From assembly GCA_963744345.1 (NCBI GenBank), contig CAVUTD010000004.1, positions 62,001 to 126,000 on the forward strand: a stretch of DNA of 64,000 bases. The letters run 5' to 3'. A program made the position numbers and the translations under genes. Shown piece by piece: positions 34,468 through 43,790 of the stretch. The notes under the pieces were generated by a model, which was not told where the DNA came from, ran no database searches, and worked only from the letters and a program-made list of their open reading frames with translations. The DNA is from DASTFP01 sp963744345. GTDB lineage: Bacteria; Verrucomicrobiota; Verrucomicrobiia; Chthoniobacterales; Terrimicrobiaceae. Each line of letters starts with the position of its first letter. Positions within the stretch are counted from its first letter, which is position 1.

Positions 34468-35139
34468 ATGATTCGGTTAAACGGGGTCACGCGAATCTAT
34501 GCAAAAGGCGAGGGCGGCATCCGCGCTCTCGACAACGTCAGCCTGGAAATTCCTTCGGGCGACTTCGTCGTAATTACTGGTCCCAGCGGCTGTGGCAAGA
34601 GCACACTCCTCAACGTCCTGGGGGGTCTGGACACCCCTGATTCTGGGGAAATCTGGATTGGCGATCTTCCGCTTCATGATGCCAGGGATGCCGAGCTTAC
34701 TCGGTACCGCCGGTATGATCTCGGTATCGTGTTTCAATTCTTCAATCTGCTGCCAGCCATGACCGTGGCGGAAAACGTGGAGCTGCCGCTGCTGCTGCGC
34801 GGCGAGCGCAAAGCCGCTCCGCGGGTAGCTGAAGCTCTCGAGCTGGTCGATCTTGTCAAACGCCGAAATCATTATCCCCATCAGCTCAGCGGTGGCGAAA
34901 TGCAACGCGCCGCCATCGCTCGCGCGGTCGCCGGGCAGCCTAAAATCCTCCTGGCTGACGAACCGACGGGCAATCTCGACAGCGGGAGCGCCGCGCAGGT
35001 GGCCGAAACCCTCCTAAAGATTGCTTCCCAAAAATTTGCAACACTTGTTATTGTTACTCATAGCGAAGAGCTGGCCCGGCTGGCCGCGCGCCACATTTCA
35101 ATGCTCGATGGAAAAATCACCACGCAAACTCCCCAATAA
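34468..35139 (+). CDS. ABC transporter ATP-binding protein (LolD/MacB type)
   Basis: A 223-aa ABC ATPase. Walker A is GPSGCGKST near residue 40, the Q-loop in VFQFFNLLPAMTV, the signature LSGGEMQRAA near 140 and Walker B ILLADEPTGNLD near 160. The GxVFQxFNLLP and ADEPTGNLD context places it with the LolD/MacB/FtsE group that pairs with FtsX-like permeases. No permease is adjacent; instead a cNMP-binding gene overlaps its 3' end. The ATG at 34468 is the standard family start. Confidence 0.88.
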   Translation: MIRLNGVTRIYAKGEGGIRALDNVSLEIPSGDFVVITGPSGCGKSTLLNVLGGLDTPDSGEIWIGDLPLHDARDAELTRYRRYDLGIVFQFFNLLPAMTVAENVELPLLLRGERKAAPRVAEALELVDLVKRRNHYPHQLSGGEMQRAAIARAVAGQPKILLADEPTGNLDSGSAAQVAETLLKIASQKFATLVIVTHSEELARLAARHISMLDGKITTQTPQ

Positions 35140-35596
35140 TGACAAGCGTCTGGCGAAGTTCACCGTATTCGCGGATTTGGACGGCAACGAGCTACACACT
35201 TTGCTTGAGCAGAGCGCCGTTGAAGCTTATCCAGCCGGTCACCGCATCATCAACGCCGGCGACGTTGGACTTTGCATGTATGTCATCTTGAGCGGGAACG
35301 CCCGGGTGACGGTGAAGAGCGGTCAGGAGGAAATTGAGCTCGCGAGCCTCTCTCCCGGAGATTTCTTCGGCGAAGTCGCACTCGTTGATGACGGACCCAG
35401 ATCCGCCACCGTCACCGCAACCGACCCGTGCGAGCTCCTATGCATCACGCGAACAACCCTCGGCGTGCTTGCAGCTCTGCACCCGGACGCCGCGATTGAG
35501 CTTCTCGCCGCAATTGGACGAAGCTTGGTCGCCAGACTCCGCAAAGGTAATCAAAAATACGTCGACCTGCTCCTGTCCGGCGGGCCAACCTCATAG
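35108..35596 (+). CDS. Cyclic nucleotide-binding domain protein
   Basis: A 162-aa protein consisting almost entirely of a Crp-like beta-roll. VFADLDGNELHTLLEQSAVEAYPAGHRII leads to the phosphate-binding cassette FFGEVALVDDGPRSATVTA near residue 92. No DNA-binding helix-turn-helix follows, so it probably works as a ligand-sensing partner rather than a repressor. The start overlaps the ABC ATPase by 32 bp, suggesting translational coupling and perhaps regulation of that transporter (inference). Confidence 0.8.
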   Translation: MEKSPRKLPNNDKRLAKFTVFADLDGNELHTLLEQSAVEAYPAGHRIINAGDVGLCMYVILSGNARVTVKSGQEEIELASLSPGDFFGEVALVDDGPRSATVTATDPCELLCITRTTLGVLAALHPDAAIELLAAIGRSLVARLRKGNQKYVDLLLSGGPTS

Positions 35597-35633
35597 ATCA
35601 GCCAAGATTGTCGATCCTTCGTCGTCTAAAGGA

Positions 35634-36980
35634 ATGAGTCGGCAGGCGGGGGATCACCAACGAGGTTCTGGATTTTATACTGTGGAAAAACAACGCACCC
35701 TTTCATCTTCGGCCCGCCTCACCGGCACTGCCTTGCATACAGGCGAAAAAGTCAATCTCACGCTTCATCCCGCGCCCATTGGGCACGGTTTTAAGTTCAA
35801 GCGATCCGACCTTCCCGACGATCCGATTATCGAAGCCCGCGTCGAAAACGTGAAGACTGTCGAGCGCGCGACAACCCTTGTCGAAGGTAATGTCAAAATC
35901 CATACGGTCGAGCACGTCCTCTCAGCATTGGCCGGAATGGGAGTCGATAACGCGCTGGTGGAAATGGATTCCAACGAACCTCCTATTGGCGACGGTAGCG
36001 CCGCGCCCTATGTCGGCATGATTAAGGAAGCAGGTATCGTCGAGCAGGAGGCGGCTCGTTCATATCTGGAGCCGCGAGAGTCAATCGTCGTCCAAAGCGG
36101 AGAGTCCATCATCATGATCCTGCCGGATTCCAAGTTCCGCATCTCATGCACCCAGGTCGGACCGAACGGACGTTTCACGCAGTACCTGAGCGCCGAAATG
36201 AATCCTGATTTCTACGAGCGGGAAATCGCCTCCGCACGCACCTTTGTCTTCTACGAGGATGTCAAACCGCTCATCGACAAAGGTCTTATCAAGGGTGGCA
36301 GCATTGAGAATGCGATCGTCGCGCACGGGGAGACCGTTCTCAGCAAGGAACCGCTCCGCTTTCCCGATGAATTCGTCCGCCACAAAATCCTCGATATCAT
36401 CGGCGATCTGATCCTGAGCGGCCGGCGTCTACGCGGACACGTCGTTGCTATCAAACCGGGTCATGGACCAAATACCGAGGCGGCCCGTTCCCTTTCCAAG
36501 CGCTATTCCGAATACCTTGCCATGGCGCCTCGCCCCGTCGCGGCAACTGGCGCCGTCCTCGACGTCAATGAAATCATGCGCATACTGCCGCATCGCTACC
36601 CTTTCCTGATGGTGGATCGCATTGTTGAGTTCCGAGAAGAGAAGGCTGTGGGGGTGAAGGCCGTTACGATCAACGAACCATATTTTCAGGGCCACTTCCC
36701 CGGTCATCCCGTCATGCCTGGCGTGCTTCAGGTGGAGGCCATGGCTCAAGTGGCAAGCATGCTCATGATGCACAAAACAGAAAACGCCGGAAAAATCGGC
36801 TACTTCATGAGCGCCGACAGTGTCAAATTCAGGAAGCCAGTCTTCCCCGGAGACACCCTCTTCATCCATTGCGAAATGATTAGTGCTAAAAAGCGGCTGG
36901 GAAAGGCCGCATGCAAATGTATCGTTAACGACGAAGTCGTGTCTGAGGGGGAACTGCTCTTCGGATTGATAGATAAATGA
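35634..36980 (+). CDS. lpxC-fabZ: Bifunctional UDP-3-O-acyl-GlcNAc deacetylase / 3-hydroxyacyl-ACP dehydratase (LpxC-FabZ)
   Basis: A 448-aa fusion. Residues 17-295 are LpxC, the zinc deacetylase that commits to lipid A synthesis: metal ligands and active-site residues in IHTVEHVLSAL, PIGDGSAAPY and RHKILDIIGDL. Residues 305-448 are FabZ, the fatty-acid dehydratase, with the catalytic His in YFQGHFPGHPVMPGVL and helix residues in QVEAMAQVAS. Such fusions are known in Bacteroidetes and some related phyla. The ATG at 35634 is a possible start; a GTG at 35682 begins at the conserved EKQRTL and may be the true one. It is followed after 31 bp by lpxA. Confidence 0.93.
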   Translation: MSRQAGDHQRGSGFYTVEKQRTLSSSARLTGTALHTGEKVNLTLHPAPIGHGFKFKRSDLPDDPIIEARVENVKTVERATTLVEGNVKIHTVEHVLSALAGMGVDNALVEMDSNEPPIGDGSAAPYVGMIKEAGIVEQEAARSYLEPRESIVVQSGESIIMILPDSKFRISCTQVGPNGRFTQYLSAEMNPDFYEREIASARTFVFYEDVKPLIDKGLIKGGSIENAIVAHGETVLSKEPLRFPDEFVRHKILDIIGDLILSGRRLRGHVVAIKPGHGPNTEAARSLSKRYSEYLAMAPRPVAATGAVLDVNEIMRILPHRYPFLMVDRIVEFREEKAVGVKAVTINEPYFQGHFPGHPVMPGVLQVEAMAQVASMLMMHKTENAGKIGYFMSADSVKFRKPVFPGDTLFIHCEMISAKKRLGKAACKCIVNDEVVSEGELLFGLIDK

Positions 36981-37011
36981 TCTGCCTGGATGTTCTTGGG
37001 ATGGGCCTCCA

Positions 37012-37779
37012 ATGATCCATCCCACCGCCATTGTTGATCGCCGTGCGCAAATCGCCGGAGATGCGGAGATTGGTCCCTACTGCATGATAGGTCCGGACGT
37101 GGTCATCGGTGCTGAATGCATTCTGAAAAATCACATCACGGTAGCTGGCCCTTCCAAGATCGGACGAGCCAATCTCTTCTTTCCCTTCTGTTCTATTGGT
37201 CAGCGCACCCAGGATCTGAAGTATACTGGCGAGCCAACCTACCTGGAGATTGGTGATCAGAATAGCTTCCGCGAATTTTGCACCGTCAACCGTGGCACGA
37301 TGCCGGACACAAGAACGGTCATCGGCAGTCACAACCACTTCCTCGCTTACTCGCACGTTGCGCATGATTGCGCGGTCGGCGACCATGTCGTTTTCTCCAA
37401 CAACGGCACCCTTGCCGGGCATGTCATCGTTGAAGACCACGCTGTTATAGGGGGCCTCAGCGGGGTCCATCAATACTGCCGTATCGGTAGACATGCGATC
37501 CTAGGCGGTTGCACGAAGATCGTCCAGGATGTTCCGCCGTACATGATTGCGGACGGAAATCCCGCAGAAATTCGCGGCGTCAACCAAATCGGACTTGAGC
37601 GTCGAGGCTTTGAGCCAGAGGACATTCGCGCTTTGCGAGAGGCGTATCGGCTCCTCTATCGGACCAATCTGAATGTCAAGCAAGCCTGCGAAAGCATCCG
37701 CGCCGAACTCCCCTTCACGGAACACATCTCACACCTCGTTGCCTTCATCGAAGCGAGCAAGCGCGGAATCGTGCGATAG
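37012..37779 (+). CDS. lpxA: Acyl-ACP--UDP-N-acetylglucosamine O-acyltransferase
   Basis: A 255-aa left-handed beta-helix enzyme catalysing the first step of lipid A synthesis. Hexapeptide repeats begin at MIHPTAIVDRRAQIAGDAEIGPYC. The catalytic His is in YSHVAHDCAVGDHV near residue 120, and the C-terminal helical region starts at NQIGLERRGF near 190. It lies directly behind lpxC-fabZ on the same strand, so substrate flow through the lipid A pathway is encoded in one transcript. Confidence 0.95.
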   Translation: MIHPTAIVDRRAQIAGDAEIGPYCMIGPDVVIGAECILKNHITVAGPSKIGRANLFFPFCSIGQRTQDLKYTGEPTYLEIGDQNSFREFCTVNRGTMPDTRTVIGSHNHFLAYSHVAHDCAVGDHVVFSNNGTLAGHVIVEDHAVIGGLSGVHQYCRIGRHAILGGCTKIVQDVPPYMIADGNPAEIRGVNQIGLERRGFEPEDIRALREAYRLLYRTNLNVKQACESIRAELPFTEHISHLVAFIEASKRGIVR

Positions 37780-38077
37780 AACAAACGCCAAACTGTTCGA
37801 GATCGATTCTGACGGAGCTTTCCCACACGAATAGAGGCGAGCGGGATGCTTTAAAAAATTTTTGCCTTGGCTGTAGACACCCAATCAGCCGACTCGAGGG
37901 CGAGGAGCGCCTTCAAGAAACCTCGATTGCTGCATCACCTGCCGCCGCGCCAGCACGGGATGGATCCCAGTGGACGTTCCCGACGGCAGAATCGATCAAA
38001 TGATAAGGCTGTGTATCTTGAGTTGTTGCAAAACATGGCGCGCCGCGGTCGCCAAACAAAAGCGAGCCTGTGCCTCC
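37780..38077. other. Intergenic, no gene recognised
   Basis: About 300 bp between the lpxA stop and the end of the RRM gene. Open frames here lack protein character. The two genes converge, but no obvious terminator hairpin with a T-run was seen. Confidence 0.5.
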
Positions 38078-38407
38078 TTAGAACCGGCGGGATCGTCCAC
38101 CGCCTTTTCGCGGCCCTTGGAAGCTCTTATTGCGAGCGCCGCCTGTGCCCGCAAAATCTTCGCGGGGACGAGCTTCATTCACCGTAAGCGTGCGTCCATG
38201 AAATTCTTTCCCATTGAGCAGTTTGGCAGCATTTTGGGCTTCCTGCTCTGTGGCCATCGTCACGAATGCGAAGCCGCGGGACTTACCCGTCATCTTATCT
38301 TGGACCAGGAATACTTCGCGAACACTGCCGCTCTCGGCAAAGAGATCCTGGAGGTCATTTTCTGTGGTGTCGAAAGAGAGATTTCCGACGTAAAGCTTGG
38401 TTGTCAT
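38078..38407 (-). CDS. RRM-type RNA-binding protein
   Basis: A 109-aa single-RRM protein. RNP2 is LYVGNL at residues 5-10 and RNP1 KSRGFAFVTM at 43-52. An Arg/Gly/Lys-rich C-terminal tail (GPRKGGGRSRRF) probably aids RNA binding. Such stand-alone bacterial RRM proteins are often cold- or stress-induced. The 364-bp upstream gap may hold a long 5' leader, but no conserved cold-box could be recognised. Confidence 0.93.
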   Translation of the reverse strand: MTTKLYVGNLSFDTTENDLQDLFAESGSVREVFLVQDKMTGKSRGFAFVTMATEQEAQNAAKLLNGKEFHGRTLTVNEARPREDFAGTGGARNKSFQGPRKGGGRSRRF

Positions 38408-38771
38408 CAGGTATGGTTATTTTGTTGAGGCGAGTCTCTGCGGCTGTTCCCGATCATCGGATTTCAAATCGCCGCTGGGAGCCTGCAGTTCTCACCGCTA
38501 CCAACACAACTAGCAATCTAACAACGCCCCAAGGGCTCTGTCCTGAAAGAAACAGAACAGGTTTCTCGAAGTCTGCAAGCGCGATCTGGCCCAACTCGCA
38601 ATTCAGTTCCATTTGATCCTTCTCTCCGCAAGAAATCAATAATCTGCAGGCAATCGCGTGGGTATGAGTAACGTGAGATGGACGCTGATCTCCGGGTTCA
38701 GGACGGCGAATAGGGGCCTGATGATAGTGCGAGCAATCGCAAGAACCGGAACCTTTCTCGCTGCCAGGAGC
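38408..38771. other. Intergenic, no gene recognised
   Basis: This 364-bp gap lies upstream of the RRM gene and downstream of murJ, both on the minus strand. No reading frame with protein character, hairpin terminator or RNA was recognised. A long regulatory leader of the RRM gene is possible. Confidence 0.4.
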
Positions 38772-40367
38772 TTAATCGTCAGCCCGGCGAAGAAACCTGG
38801 CGCCGACAACGCGCCAGAAGGTCGTCACTTCCTCGACACGAAGAGCGAAGCACACGACAAGATAGGCGCTCCCAGCACATGCGATGACCATAAATAGAGC
38901 CGCTGCCTTTCGCCAAAGACTTGGACTGCCCAGCCATGGAGCTCCATAGATCGCTCCGTACCAGCAGACGAGTCCGAGAGCGAGGGAAGCGAGACCGCAC
39001 CGGCCAACCGCGCCGAGGAACCGCCGCGTTTCGAGCCGCCCCGCGCTATGATGCATCAGCAGATACAGCGTCAGAAAATTTGCCGCGGCCGAAATCGAGG
39101 TTGCCAGCGCCAACCCCCTGTGGCCCAACGCCATCTGAAAAATGAACAAGTAATTGAGGCAGAAATTCAAGCCGATCGCCGCGAAGCTGACGAACATCGG
39201 CGTCCATTTCTTGTCGATTGCGTAGAAGGCTGGAGAAAGCACTTTGATGCACGCATAAGAGACCAGGCCCAGAGAATAAAATTGCAGCGCGAAACCTGTC
39301 TGCAGGGTGTCGTTCGCCCTGAATTCTCCTCGTTCGTAAATGACGCCAATAATGGGCTGCGCGAGGAAGAAGAGGCCGACGGCGGAGGGCAGCGTGAGGA
39401 ATACCGCCAGGCGCAAAGCCCTACCTAAAGTCGGCCCAAAATCCGACCGGTCCGAGTGAACAGCGATTCGGGATACAGCCGGCAGCGTAATCGTTGCGAC
39501 AGCCACACCGAACACGCCAACAGGAAGCTGCACCAGACGAAAGGCGAAATTCAACCATGAAACTGCTTCTTTTCCGACCAGCGACGCGAAACTGCTGTTT
39601 ACCATCACATTGATCTGCACGGCGCTCGCGGCGATGACAGAAGGCACCATCAGCACAAGGATTTTCTGGATGCCTGGATCGTTCCATCGAAAGTCAGGCC
39701 GAAATCGAAATCCTACTTGGCGCAGGCTCGGAAGCTGAACCGCCAACTGAAGCACTCCGCCAATAAGAGTACCCACCGCGAGACCAAGCAAAGCCTTTTC
39801 CCCGAAACTTGGATCGATCAACCAACCGAAGAAAACTCCGCCCGCTATGGAGCCGATGTTAAAAAAACTGGACGCCATGGCTGGGACGCCAAAGACATTC
39901 CTGGCATTGAGCATCCCCATCACCAGCGCGGCCAGCGAAACCAAAAGGATAAAGGGATACATGATCTGCGTAAGCTGAACCGTCAGCTTCGCATCTGGGG
40001 GCGCAAACCCCGGCGCCAGCACGCTAATGAGTTGCTGGGCGAAGACCACCCCAAGCAGTGTGACGATGCTCATAAAAATGGTTGCCAGCGTCATCATTTT
40101 TGACGCTAGCAGCCAAGCCGATCGCTCGCCGTCTTTCTCCATCCTTTGGGAAAAAACCGTGATGAACGCGGTCGAAAGCGCGCCCTCTGCAAAAAGATCG
40201 CGAAGCAAGTTGGGAGCGCGGAAAGCGATCGTGAAGATGCCCATCAGTGCCGAACCAAAAAGTCCCGCGAAGAGTATCTCTCGCACGAGCCCGAGGACAC
40301 GCGAACACATGACCGCGACGGCAATAACCGCGCTCGCCTTCGTGTTGAGCTTGCGCAAGTTAGTCAC
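38772..40367 (-). CDS. murJ: Lipid II flippase MurJ (MviN family)
   Basis: A 531-aa polytopic membrane protein of the MVF/MATE fold, with about 14 hydrophobic helices. SRVLGLVREILFAGLFG and DIFAEGAL-like FRAPNLLRDLFAEGALSTAF at the N-terminus hold the conserved Arg residues that bind the lipid II head group. GVFGVAVATITLPAVSR near 280 is another family block. It would flip undecaprenyl-linked peptidoglycan precursor. The start is probably the GTG at 40367, which overlaps the tsaC stop by 8 bp; longer reading frames enter tsaC. Confidence 0.9.
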   Translation of the reverse strand: MTNLRKLNTKASAVIAVAVMCSRVLGLVREILFAGLFGSALMGIFTIAFRAPNLLRDLFAEGALSTAFITVFSQRMEKDGERSAWLLASKMMTLATIFMSIVTLLGVVFAQQLISVLAPGFAPPDAKLTVQLTQIMYPFILLVSLAALVMGMLNARNVFGVPAMASSFFNIGSIAGGVFFGWLIDPSFGEKALLGLAVGTLIGGVLQLAVQLPSLRQVGFRFRPDFRWNDPGIQKILVLMVPSVIAASAVQINVMVNSSFASLVGKEAVSWLNFAFRLVQLPVGVFGVAVATITLPAVSRIAVHSDRSDFGPTLGRALRLAVFLTLPSAVGLFFLAQPIIGVIYERGEFRANDTLQTGFALQFYSLGLVSYACIKVLSPAFYAIDKKWTPMFVSFAAIGLNFCLNYLFIFQMALGHRGLALATSISAAANFLTLYLLMHHSAGRLETRRFLGAVGRCGLASLALGLVCWYGAIYGAPWLGSPSLWRKAAALFMVIACAGSAYLVVCFALRVEEVTTFWRVVGARFLRRADD

Positions 40368-41325
40368 GCGAGGCAGCCTTGCGCAAACGCTCCATGATCG
40401 CAACGCCCAAGCCCCGTTCGGGCACACCTTCCGCAACGATGAGGTCCAGGCCCGCTTCGTCAAGTCGGCGCAAGGCACCATAAAGATTTGCCGCAGCCTC
40501 TCGCAGGTCCTGCCCGCGACTAAGATGCTCGGCAACGGCCCAGCTCTCGGCGGGCTGTGACCAGAGCAGCAATCCGGTTTTGCCGGGCCAATGCTGCCTC
40601 AGGTGTTCGAGCAAGGCGGCATCCCCGGGCCCCAAGATCCGTAAGGGAGTGCGGGGCGCATAATGCGTTCCCATCGATCCTGGTGATGCGATCGGCGTTT
40701 CCCTGGACAAGATGTTTGCTACTTCAGACAATCGCTCCTCGGTGATGGGACCGTGTCGCAAAATTTCCACACCTTGGTCGCGAACGAGCACAATCGTCGA
40801 CTCAAGCCCGTGAAGACACGCCCCTCCGTCCACAATCAACGGGATGCGTCCTCCGAGTTCGCTCAACACATGGGCAGCGGCAGTCGGGCTGATGCTTCCA
40901 AATCGATTTGCACTCGGCGCAGCGATGGGGCTGCCATACATTCGCGCGACTTGCTGAAAGATTGGATGTCCGCTCATGCGCAGGGCGACCGTGCCTTGTC
41001 CCGCGGTGACCAAATCCGGAACCAAGGGCGTGCGTGCCAGGACCATTGTGAGCGGACCAGGCCAGAACTCTTCCGCTAAGCGAGCCGAAAGCGCATTGGA
41101 ATTTGCCAGGCGGTCTAGCCATTCCAGCGCACAAAGATGCACAATGAGCGGGTCGTTGAGAGGCCGCTCCTTGACTTCGAATATCTTGGCGCAAGCCAGC
41201 GGATCAAGGGCAGCCGCGGCCAGCCCATAGACGGTTTCCGTAGGTAAGGCGACCAGCTCCCCGGAACCGAGAAGCGTCACGGCTTCCTGAAGCCCCTCGG
41301 GCGCTGTGACGACTCGGGTCTTCAA
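40360..41325 (-). CDS. tsaC: L-threonylcarbamoyladenylate synthase (Sua5/YwlC/TsaC)
   Basis: A 321-aa enzyme for the first step of tRNA t6A37 modification (threonine, bicarbonate and ATP to threonylcarbamoyl-AMP). The YrdC domain is residues 1-200: LPTETVYGLAAAALD, KIFEVKERPLNDPLIVH and PIAAPSANRFGSISPTAAAHV. The C-terminal 120 residues are the Sua5 extension, with the linker motif PGSMGTHYAPRTPL near 215 that gates the active site. It overlaps purE by ATGA at 41322-41325. Confidence 0.94.
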   Translation of the reverse strand: MKTRVVTAPEGLQEAVTLLGSGELVALPTETVYGLAAAALDPLACAKIFEVKERPLNDPLIVHLCALEWLDRLANSNALSARLAEEFWPGPLTMVLARTPLVPDLVTAGQGTVALRMSGHPIFQQVARMYGSPIAAPSANRFGSISPTAAAHVLSELGGRIPLIVDGGACLHGLESTIVLVRDQGVEILRHGPITEERLSEVANILSRETPIASPGSMGTHYAPRTPLRILGPGDAALLEHLRQHWPGKTGLLLWSQPAESWAVAEHLSRGQDLREAAANLYGALRRLDEAGLDLIVAEGVPERGLGVAIMERLRKAASRD

Positions 41326-41825
41326 CTGTCCAGCTTGCTCTCGAGAGTGTCCTGACTCTGCTCGCGCCGAAAGTTCTCCAAGGCTGTGGAAATCGCCGGA
41401 TGGTCACTTGCCAACAAGGCCGCCGCGAAAAGCGCAGCGTTCTTAGCTCCCGCAGGGCCAATTGAAAATGTGGCCACGGGTACTCCCGCCGGCATTTGAA
41501 CTATCGAAAGCAGAGAATCGATACCGTTCAACGAGCGACTGAGAATAGGTACGCCCAGAACTGGCAAAAGCGTTTGCGCCGCAATCATGCCAGGCAGGTG
41601 AGCGGCGCCGCCCGCCCCGGCGATGATCACTCGAAGACCGCGATGTGAAGCGCTCTTGGCATACTCTGCCATGAGATCGGGAGTGCGATGTGCTGACACA
41701 ACCTTGCATTCATGAGGCACCGTCAATCTATCCAGCAATTTGGAACTTTCGCACATCGTTTCCCAGTCCGACTTGCTCCCCATCACGACACCAACTAACA
41801 CGTGTTGGCCTGAAGTTTGCTCCAT
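41322..41825 (-). CDS. purE: 5-(Carboxyamino)imidazole ribonucleotide mutase PurE
   Basis: A 167-aa class I PurE of de novo purine synthesis. VVMGSKSDWETM near the N-terminus binds the phosphate, SAHRTPDLMAEYAKSA carries the catalytic His of the SAHR motif, and AGAGGAAHLPGMIAAQT forms the carboxylate site. The ATG at 41825 was chosen over a TTG at 41837. It heads the purE-tsaC-murJ run; purK is not adjacent. Confidence 0.94.
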   Translation of the reverse strand: MEQTSGQHVLVGVVMGSKSDWETMCESSKLLDRLTVPHECKVVSAHRTPDLMAEYAKSASHRGLRVIIAGAGGAAHLPGMIAAQTLLPVLGVPILSRSLNGIDSLLSIVQMPAGVPVATFSIGPAGAKNAALFAAALLASDHPAISTALENFRREQSQDTLESKLDS

Positions 41826-41934
41826 CTGAGGTGACAATTAGTATTCCGAAGCGTCGATTGGTGCCTCCATGCGCATACGATAGGTGCGCTTGGGTGCTGC
41901 TTCTATCGACCCGTGGAGAAAATATCAGAAGTAT

Positions 41935-42138
41935 ATGGCGAGAGGAATAGTAAAGTGGTTCAACGAGAAGAAGGGCTTTGGGTTCATCGTGGATCCCGGT
42001 GTGCGTGGCGACATTTTCGTCCACTTCTCGGCGATCATGGCCAAGGGTTTTAAGACTCTCAAGGAAGGCGAGGAAGTCGAATACGAGCTTTACGAGGATC
42101 AAAAGGGCTCGCGAGCAAGGAATGTTATGAGAATTTGA
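41935..42138 (+). CDS. Cold-shock-domain protein
   Basis: A 67-aa OB-fold protein. RNP1-like KGFGFIVD and RNP2-like DIFVHFSAI motifs are intact, and the N-terminal GIVKWFNEKKGFGF is diagnostic. It would bind single-stranded RNA/DNA. ATG 41935 starts the fold; the open frame begins upstream at 41884 in non-conserved sequence. It is followed after three bases by aroK, an unusual neighbour, probably cotranscribed. Confidence 0.94.
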   Translation: MARGIVKWFNEKKGFGFIVDPGVRGDIFVHFSAIMAKGFKTLKEGEEVEYELYEDQKGSRARNVMRI

Positions 42139-42141
42139 GGG

Positions 42142-42666
42142 GTGGTACCCAACCTCGTTCTCATCGGGTTCATGGGCTGCGGCAAATCCTCGGTGGGCCG
42201 TCGTCTCTCCGCACTGATTGGTCATCGCTTTGTGGATACCGACGAGCTTGTCATGCAGGCAGAGGGCCGCGGTGTTGCGGAGATTTTCGCCGAGAACGGC
42301 GAGGATTACTTTCGCGATGCGGAACAACGTATCCTCCAGAATCTTGTGGGTGTCTGCGGCATTGTTCTCTCTACGGGAGGCGGATTGATCCTTCGTGCAG
42401 TTAATCGCGAAACGTTGAAAAAGATCGGCATCATAGCTTGGCTTGATGCCAACCCGGATGCCCTCTTTGAGCGGGCAACGCGCAGCGGGAAACGGCCTCT
42501 TCTCCTGACCACGGATCCTCGCAAGAGCTTCGATGAGCTGCTGAATAGTCGGCGCAATCTTTATAGTTCAACGGCGGACTTTTGCATCGATTCGAGCCGG
42601 TTGACTCACGATGAAGCGGCACAAAGATTGCTCGATGAGGCTTTGCGTAGATATCGTCGCTTTTGA
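42142..42666 (+). CDS. aroK: Shikimate kinase
   Basis: A 174-aa P-loop kinase phosphorylating shikimate at O3. Walker A is GFMGCGKSSVGR at residues 8-19, substrate-binding DTDELV near 32 and STGGGLI near 78, and the lid RATRSGKRPLL near 110. The start is a GTG at 42142, four bases after the csp stop; no ATG lies before the P-loop. Confidence 0.93.
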   Translation: MVPNLVLIGFMGCGKSSVGRRLSALIGHRFVDTDELVMQAEGRGVAEIFAENGEDYFRDAEQRILQNLVGVCGIVLSTGGGLILRAVNRETLKKIGIIAWLDANPDALFERATRSGKRPLLLTTDPRKSFDELLNSRRNLYSSTADFCIDSSRLTHDEAAQRLLDEALRRYRRF

Positions 42667-42733
42667 GAGTTGACGGTTACGTCTTTGTGAGCCTTAACTG
42701 AGCCTCACAAGAAAAATCAACTCCTATACTCTC

Positions 42734-43768
42734 ATGGCTACAATCGGCATCAATGGCTTCGGACGCATCGGGCGGCTCGTGTTTCGCGCGATGGTGGAGC
42801 AAGGGCTCCTGGACGGGGGCTACAAGGTCGCAGCGGTAAACGATCTGGTTCCCGCGGACAATTTGGCATACCTTCTTAAATACGACTCAACCCAAGGCGG
42901 ATTCAAAGGCGAGGTCTCCAGTGAAAAATCGAACGGGAGCGCTGAAGACGACACGCTTGTGGTCAACGGCAATAAGATCAAGTGTCTCGCCATTACCAAA
43001 GGTCCCGCTGCCCTTCCCTGGAAGGACCTTGGCGTGGACATCGTCATCGAATCGACTGGACTCTTTACCGAAGCGGCAAAGTGCAAGGGTCATCTCGATG
43101 CGGGCGCCAAGAAAGTCGTTATCACGGCTCCCGGCAAAGGTGATGACATCACAATCGTCATCGGCGTGAACGACGACAAATACGATCCCGCCAAGCATCA
43201 TATCATCTCGAACGCGAGCTGCACGACGAACTGTCTGGCGCCCGTGGTCCACGTGCTCCTCAAGGAAGGCTTTGGCATCGAGGAGGGACTCATGACGACG
43301 ATCCATAGCTACACCGCGACCCAGAAGACGGTCGACGGACCCTCACGCAAGGATTGGAAGGGTGGACGCACCGCAGCGACCAACATCATTCCGAGCACAA
43401 CGGGAGCCGCCAAGGCAGTGGGCCTCGTTTGTCCCGAGGTGAAGGGTAAGATCACCGGCATGGCGTTTCGAGTTCCCTCACCGACCGTCTCCGTGGTAGA
43501 CCTCACGGTAAAGACCACCAAGTCCACAAGCTACAAGGAGATCTGCGCGGCGATGAAGAACGCCAGCGAGACGTATCTCAAAGGAATTCTGGGCTACACG
43601 GAAGACGAAGTGGTTTCGACCGATTTCGTTCACGATACGCGCTCAAGCATCTTCGATTCCGGCAGCGGCATCGAGTTAAACAGCACCTTCTTCAAGCTCG
43701 TCAGCTGGTACGACAACGAATGGGGCTACAGCTACCGCTGCGTCGATCTGCTCAAGCAGATTGCCTAG
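42734..43768 (+). CDS. gap: Type I glyceraldehyde-3-phosphate dehydrogenase
   Basis: A 344-aa NAD-dependent glycolytic enzyme. The Rossmann motif IGINGFGRIGRLVFR is at residues 3-17, the catalytic Cys in SNASCTTNCLAPV near 158 and the partner His in HSYTATQKTVDGPS near 185. It starts the gap-pgk-tpiA run. The 67-bp gap upstream after aroK may contain its promoter (a TTGACG occurs near 42670), but this is unproven. Confidence 0.97.
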   Translation: MATIGINGFGRIGRLVFRAMVEQGLLDGGYKVAAVNDLVPADNLAYLLKYDSTQGGFKGEVSSEKSNGSAEDDTLVVNGNKIKCLAITKGPAALPWKDLGVDIVIESTGLFTEAAKCKGHLDAGAKKVVITAPGKGDDITIVIGVNDDKYDPAKHHIISNASCTTNCLAPVVHVLLKEGFGIEEGLMTTIHSYTATQKTVDGPSRKDWKGGRTAATNIIPSTTGAAKAVGLVCPEVKGKITGMAFRVPSPTVSVVDLTVKTTKSTSYKEICAAMKNASETYLKGILGYTEDEVVSTDFVHDTRSSIFDSGSGIELNSTFFKLVSWYDNEWGYSYRCVDLLKQIA

Positions 43769-43790
43769 AACTTCGCCGGGCGAATTTCCC

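Noticed and set aside
41838..41934. Cold-shock leader element before the csp gene
   Set aside because: The gap is only about 100 bp and no conserved cold-box or riboswitch-like fold could be recognised by eye.
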